NCBI GenBank assembly: GCA_903938075.1 | Contig: CAJABS010000048.1 | Location: forward strand, 1-6,780 | Origin: an uncultured Chloroflexota bacterium | GTDB lineage: Bacteria; Chloroflexota; Limnocylindria; Limnocylindrales; Limnocylindraceae | Reading direction: 5' to 3' | DNA length: 6,780 nt | In this document: one piece after another, positions 5,431 to 6,780 of the stretch | How positions within the stretch are numbered: position 1 is the stretch's first letter | How the letters are laid out: each line of letters begins with the position of its first letter | Made by a program: the position numbers and the translations under genes | The notes under the pieces: model-generated | The model's input: the letters and a program-made list of their open reading frames with translations, nothing else | Database searches by the model: none | What the model was told of the DNA's origin: nothing

Positions 5431-6780
5431 GGCTGGCTGTCCCGCCGCCGCGCCCCCAGGGCCTGGCTTTGCGGCCGGCTCACCCTTCGATTTAGCCTTT
5501 GACACTGGGATCGATACGCCAGCGGCTCGCAGACGATCAAGCAAACCGGCGTATGCAGCTGGCTTCGCAGGGAGGCCAACGAAGAGCGCCTCAAACGCCT
5601 CTCCTTCGACGGTCTCTTCGGCAATCAGCTTCGCTGCGAGAGCATCCAGGCGATCGCGATGCTTCGTCAGCACTTCGCGCGCGCGCTCAGCACCACGATC
5701 ACGAATCGCGCGGACCTCTTCGTCAATCTGCTTTGCAACAGCCTCGGAGTAGTTCTTCTGCTCCGACATCTCGCGGCCCAAGAAGATCATCTCGTCTTGG
5801 CGGCCGAGGGTGACGGTGCCCAACTTCTCGGACATGCCGAAGCGCGTCACCATCTTGCGCGCAAGATCGGTCGCCTTCTCAATGTCGTTTGATGCACCAG
5901 TGGTCGTATCGCCAAAGACGAGCTGCTCCGCAATGTTGCCACCCAGCATCGCAGCGATCTTGTCTTCAAATTCGCTCTTGCTCTGCAGGTAGCGGTCTTC
6001 AGTCGGCAGGTTCATCGTGTAGCCGAGTGCCATGCCGCGGCTGATCACCGTCACCTTGCTGACCGGATCGCACTTCTCAAGAATGCGACCGACCACCGCG
6101 TGGCCACCCTCGTGGTAGGCAATGATCTGCTTCTCTGCATCGGTAATCAGGCGGCTCTTGCGCTGTGGGCCGGCCATGACGCGATCGAGTGCCTCTGCGA
6201 ACTCGTCCATGCCAATCGTGCGCTTGCTCCGACGTGCGGCGAGGATCGCAGCTTCATTCATAAGGTTGGCAAGATCAGCTCCAGAGAATCCTGGCGAACG
6301 GCGTCCGATCTCTTCCAGGTCCACCGTCTTGTCGAGCGGCTTCCCCTTCACGTGCACCTTCAAGATCGCAATGCGACCCTTCAGGTCTGGGCGATCAAGG
6401 ATCACCTGGCGATCGAATCGGCCTGGGCGTAGCAGCGCCGGATCAAGCACGTCAGGACGGTTCGTGGCGGCGATGATGATCACGTTGGTACCAGTCTCAA
6501 AGCCGTCCATCTCCACGAGGATCTGATTCAGCGTCTGCTCGCGCTCATCGTGCGATCCGCCGAGTCCGGCGCCACGCTGGCGACCGACGGCGTCAATCTC
6601 GTCAATGAACACGATGCACGGCGAGTTGCGCTTCGCCTGATCGAAGAGGTCACGCACACGAGAGGCGCCGACGCCAACGAACATCTCAACGAACTCGGAG
6701 CCCGAGATGCTGAAGAATGGCACGCCAGCCTCGCCAGCGACTGCGCGAGCGAGTAGGGTCTTTCCGGTGCCGGGGGAGCC
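5428..6780 (-). CDS. ftsH: ATP-dependent zinc metalloprotease FtsH, 5' end beyond the window
   Basis: FtsH is a membrane-anchored hexameric AAA+ protease that unfolds and degrades misfolded membrane proteins and short-lived cytoplasmic regulators (family knowledge). The visible 450 residues begin inside the AAA+ domain, exactly at Walker A (GSPGTGKT, visible residues 1-8; usually GPPGTGKT). Next come the pore loop EMFVGVG (32-38), Walker B IVFIDE (56-61), and the second region of homology ATNRPDVLDPALLRPGRFDR (105-124) with two likely arginine fingers, R118 and R121. The protease domain has the zinc motif HEGGH (223-227; most relatives have HEAGH) and the third ligand D299 in SNDIEKAT. The C-terminus ends in a Pro/Ala/Gly/Lys-rich tail from about residue 425, presumably flexible. 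The N-terminal transmembrane and periplasmic part lies outside the window. The open frame continues without interruption to the right edge, so an internal GTG at 6723 is not the start. The stop overlaps the M20 gene by one base. Confidence 0.98.
   Translation of the reverse strand, partial: GSPGTGKTLLARAVAGEAGVPFFSISGSEFVEMFVGVGASRVRDLFDQAKRNSPCIVFIDEIDAVGRQRGAGLGGSHDEREQTLNQILVEMDGFETGTNVIIIAATNRPDVLDPALLRPGRFDRQVILDRPDLKGRIAILKVHVKGKPLDKTVDLEEIGRRSPGFSGADLANLMNEAAILAARRSKRTIGMDEFAEALDRVMAGPQRKSRLITDAEKQIIAYHEGGHAVVGRILEKCDPVSKVTVISRGMALGYTMNLPTEDRYLQSKSEFEDKIAAMLGGNIAEQLVFGDTTTGASNDIEKATDLARKMVTRFGMSEKLGTVTLGRQDEMIFLGREMSEQKNYSEAVAKQIDEEVRAIRDRGAERAREVLTKHRDRLDALAAKLIAEETVEGEAFEALFVGLPAKPAAYAGLLDRLRAAGVSIPVSKAKSKGEPAAKPGPGGAAAGQPA

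Noticed and set aside
5250..5624. Minus-strand open frame bridging ftsH and the M20 gene, as a possible small overlapping gene
   Set aside because: Its Arg/Ser-rich sequence is out of frame with both real genes and shows no family resemblance.
4754..5752. Open frame of 332 codons on the plus strand
   Set aside because: It lies opposite the M20 dipeptidase and the end of ftsH, both of which have complete motif sets; no domain or ribosome binding site is seen.
5428..6723. ftsH starting at the internal GTG at 6723, making a truncated protease
   Set aside because: The frame continues upstream to the window edge and encodes the Walker A motif, so the gene is cut by the window and is not truncated.

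Overview
The window is a compact block of six genes, all on the minus strand, so it reads from right to left. In order of transcription they are: ftsH (5' end beyond the right edge), an M20-family metallodipeptidase, tyrA (prephenate/arogenate dehydrogenase), a Nudix-fold protein of the 'predicted phosphoesterase' type, comM/yifB, and dprA (running off the left edge). Neighbouring genes overlap by 1 to 4 bases or are 6 bases apart. The one real gap is 47 bases, between the Nudix gene and comM. No tRNA, rRNA, mobile element, CRISPR array or convincing terminator is visible, and there is no gene-free stretch over 300 bases.

The organism is a GC-rich bacterium with tightly packed genes and few recognisable Shine-Dalgarno sequences; translational coupling appears common. 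The FtsH peptidase region, the Nudix protein and the comM-dprA adjacency suit a deep-branching Gram-positive-like lineage. The wording of the FtsH peptidase domain resembles Chloroflexota homologues as I remember them, but this is a low-confidence inference without a database search; Actinomycetota remains possible.

Region by region (right to left): 6780-5428 encodes the AAA+ and zinc-protease parts of FtsH, which degrades membrane and regulatory proteins. 5428-4022 encodes a dipeptidase that could finish peptide breakdown downstream of such proteases. 4015-3107 encodes the tyrosine-biosynthesis dehydrogenase. 3110-2463 encodes a Nudix-type hydrolase of unknown substrate. 2415-976 and 979-1 encode ComM and DprA, two proteins that handle incoming single-stranded DNA during natural transformation (branch migration and RecA loading). 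The first four genes are housekeeping functions with no obvious single pathway; comM-dprA is a functional pair.

I do not see an undescribed system. The points most worth a second look are the divergent DprA (no N-terminal helical domain, several signature residues changed), the altered Nudix box, the TyrA cofactor loop, the HEGGH variant in FtsH, and two gene junctions that share the same eight-base start sequence GTGAGCGC.
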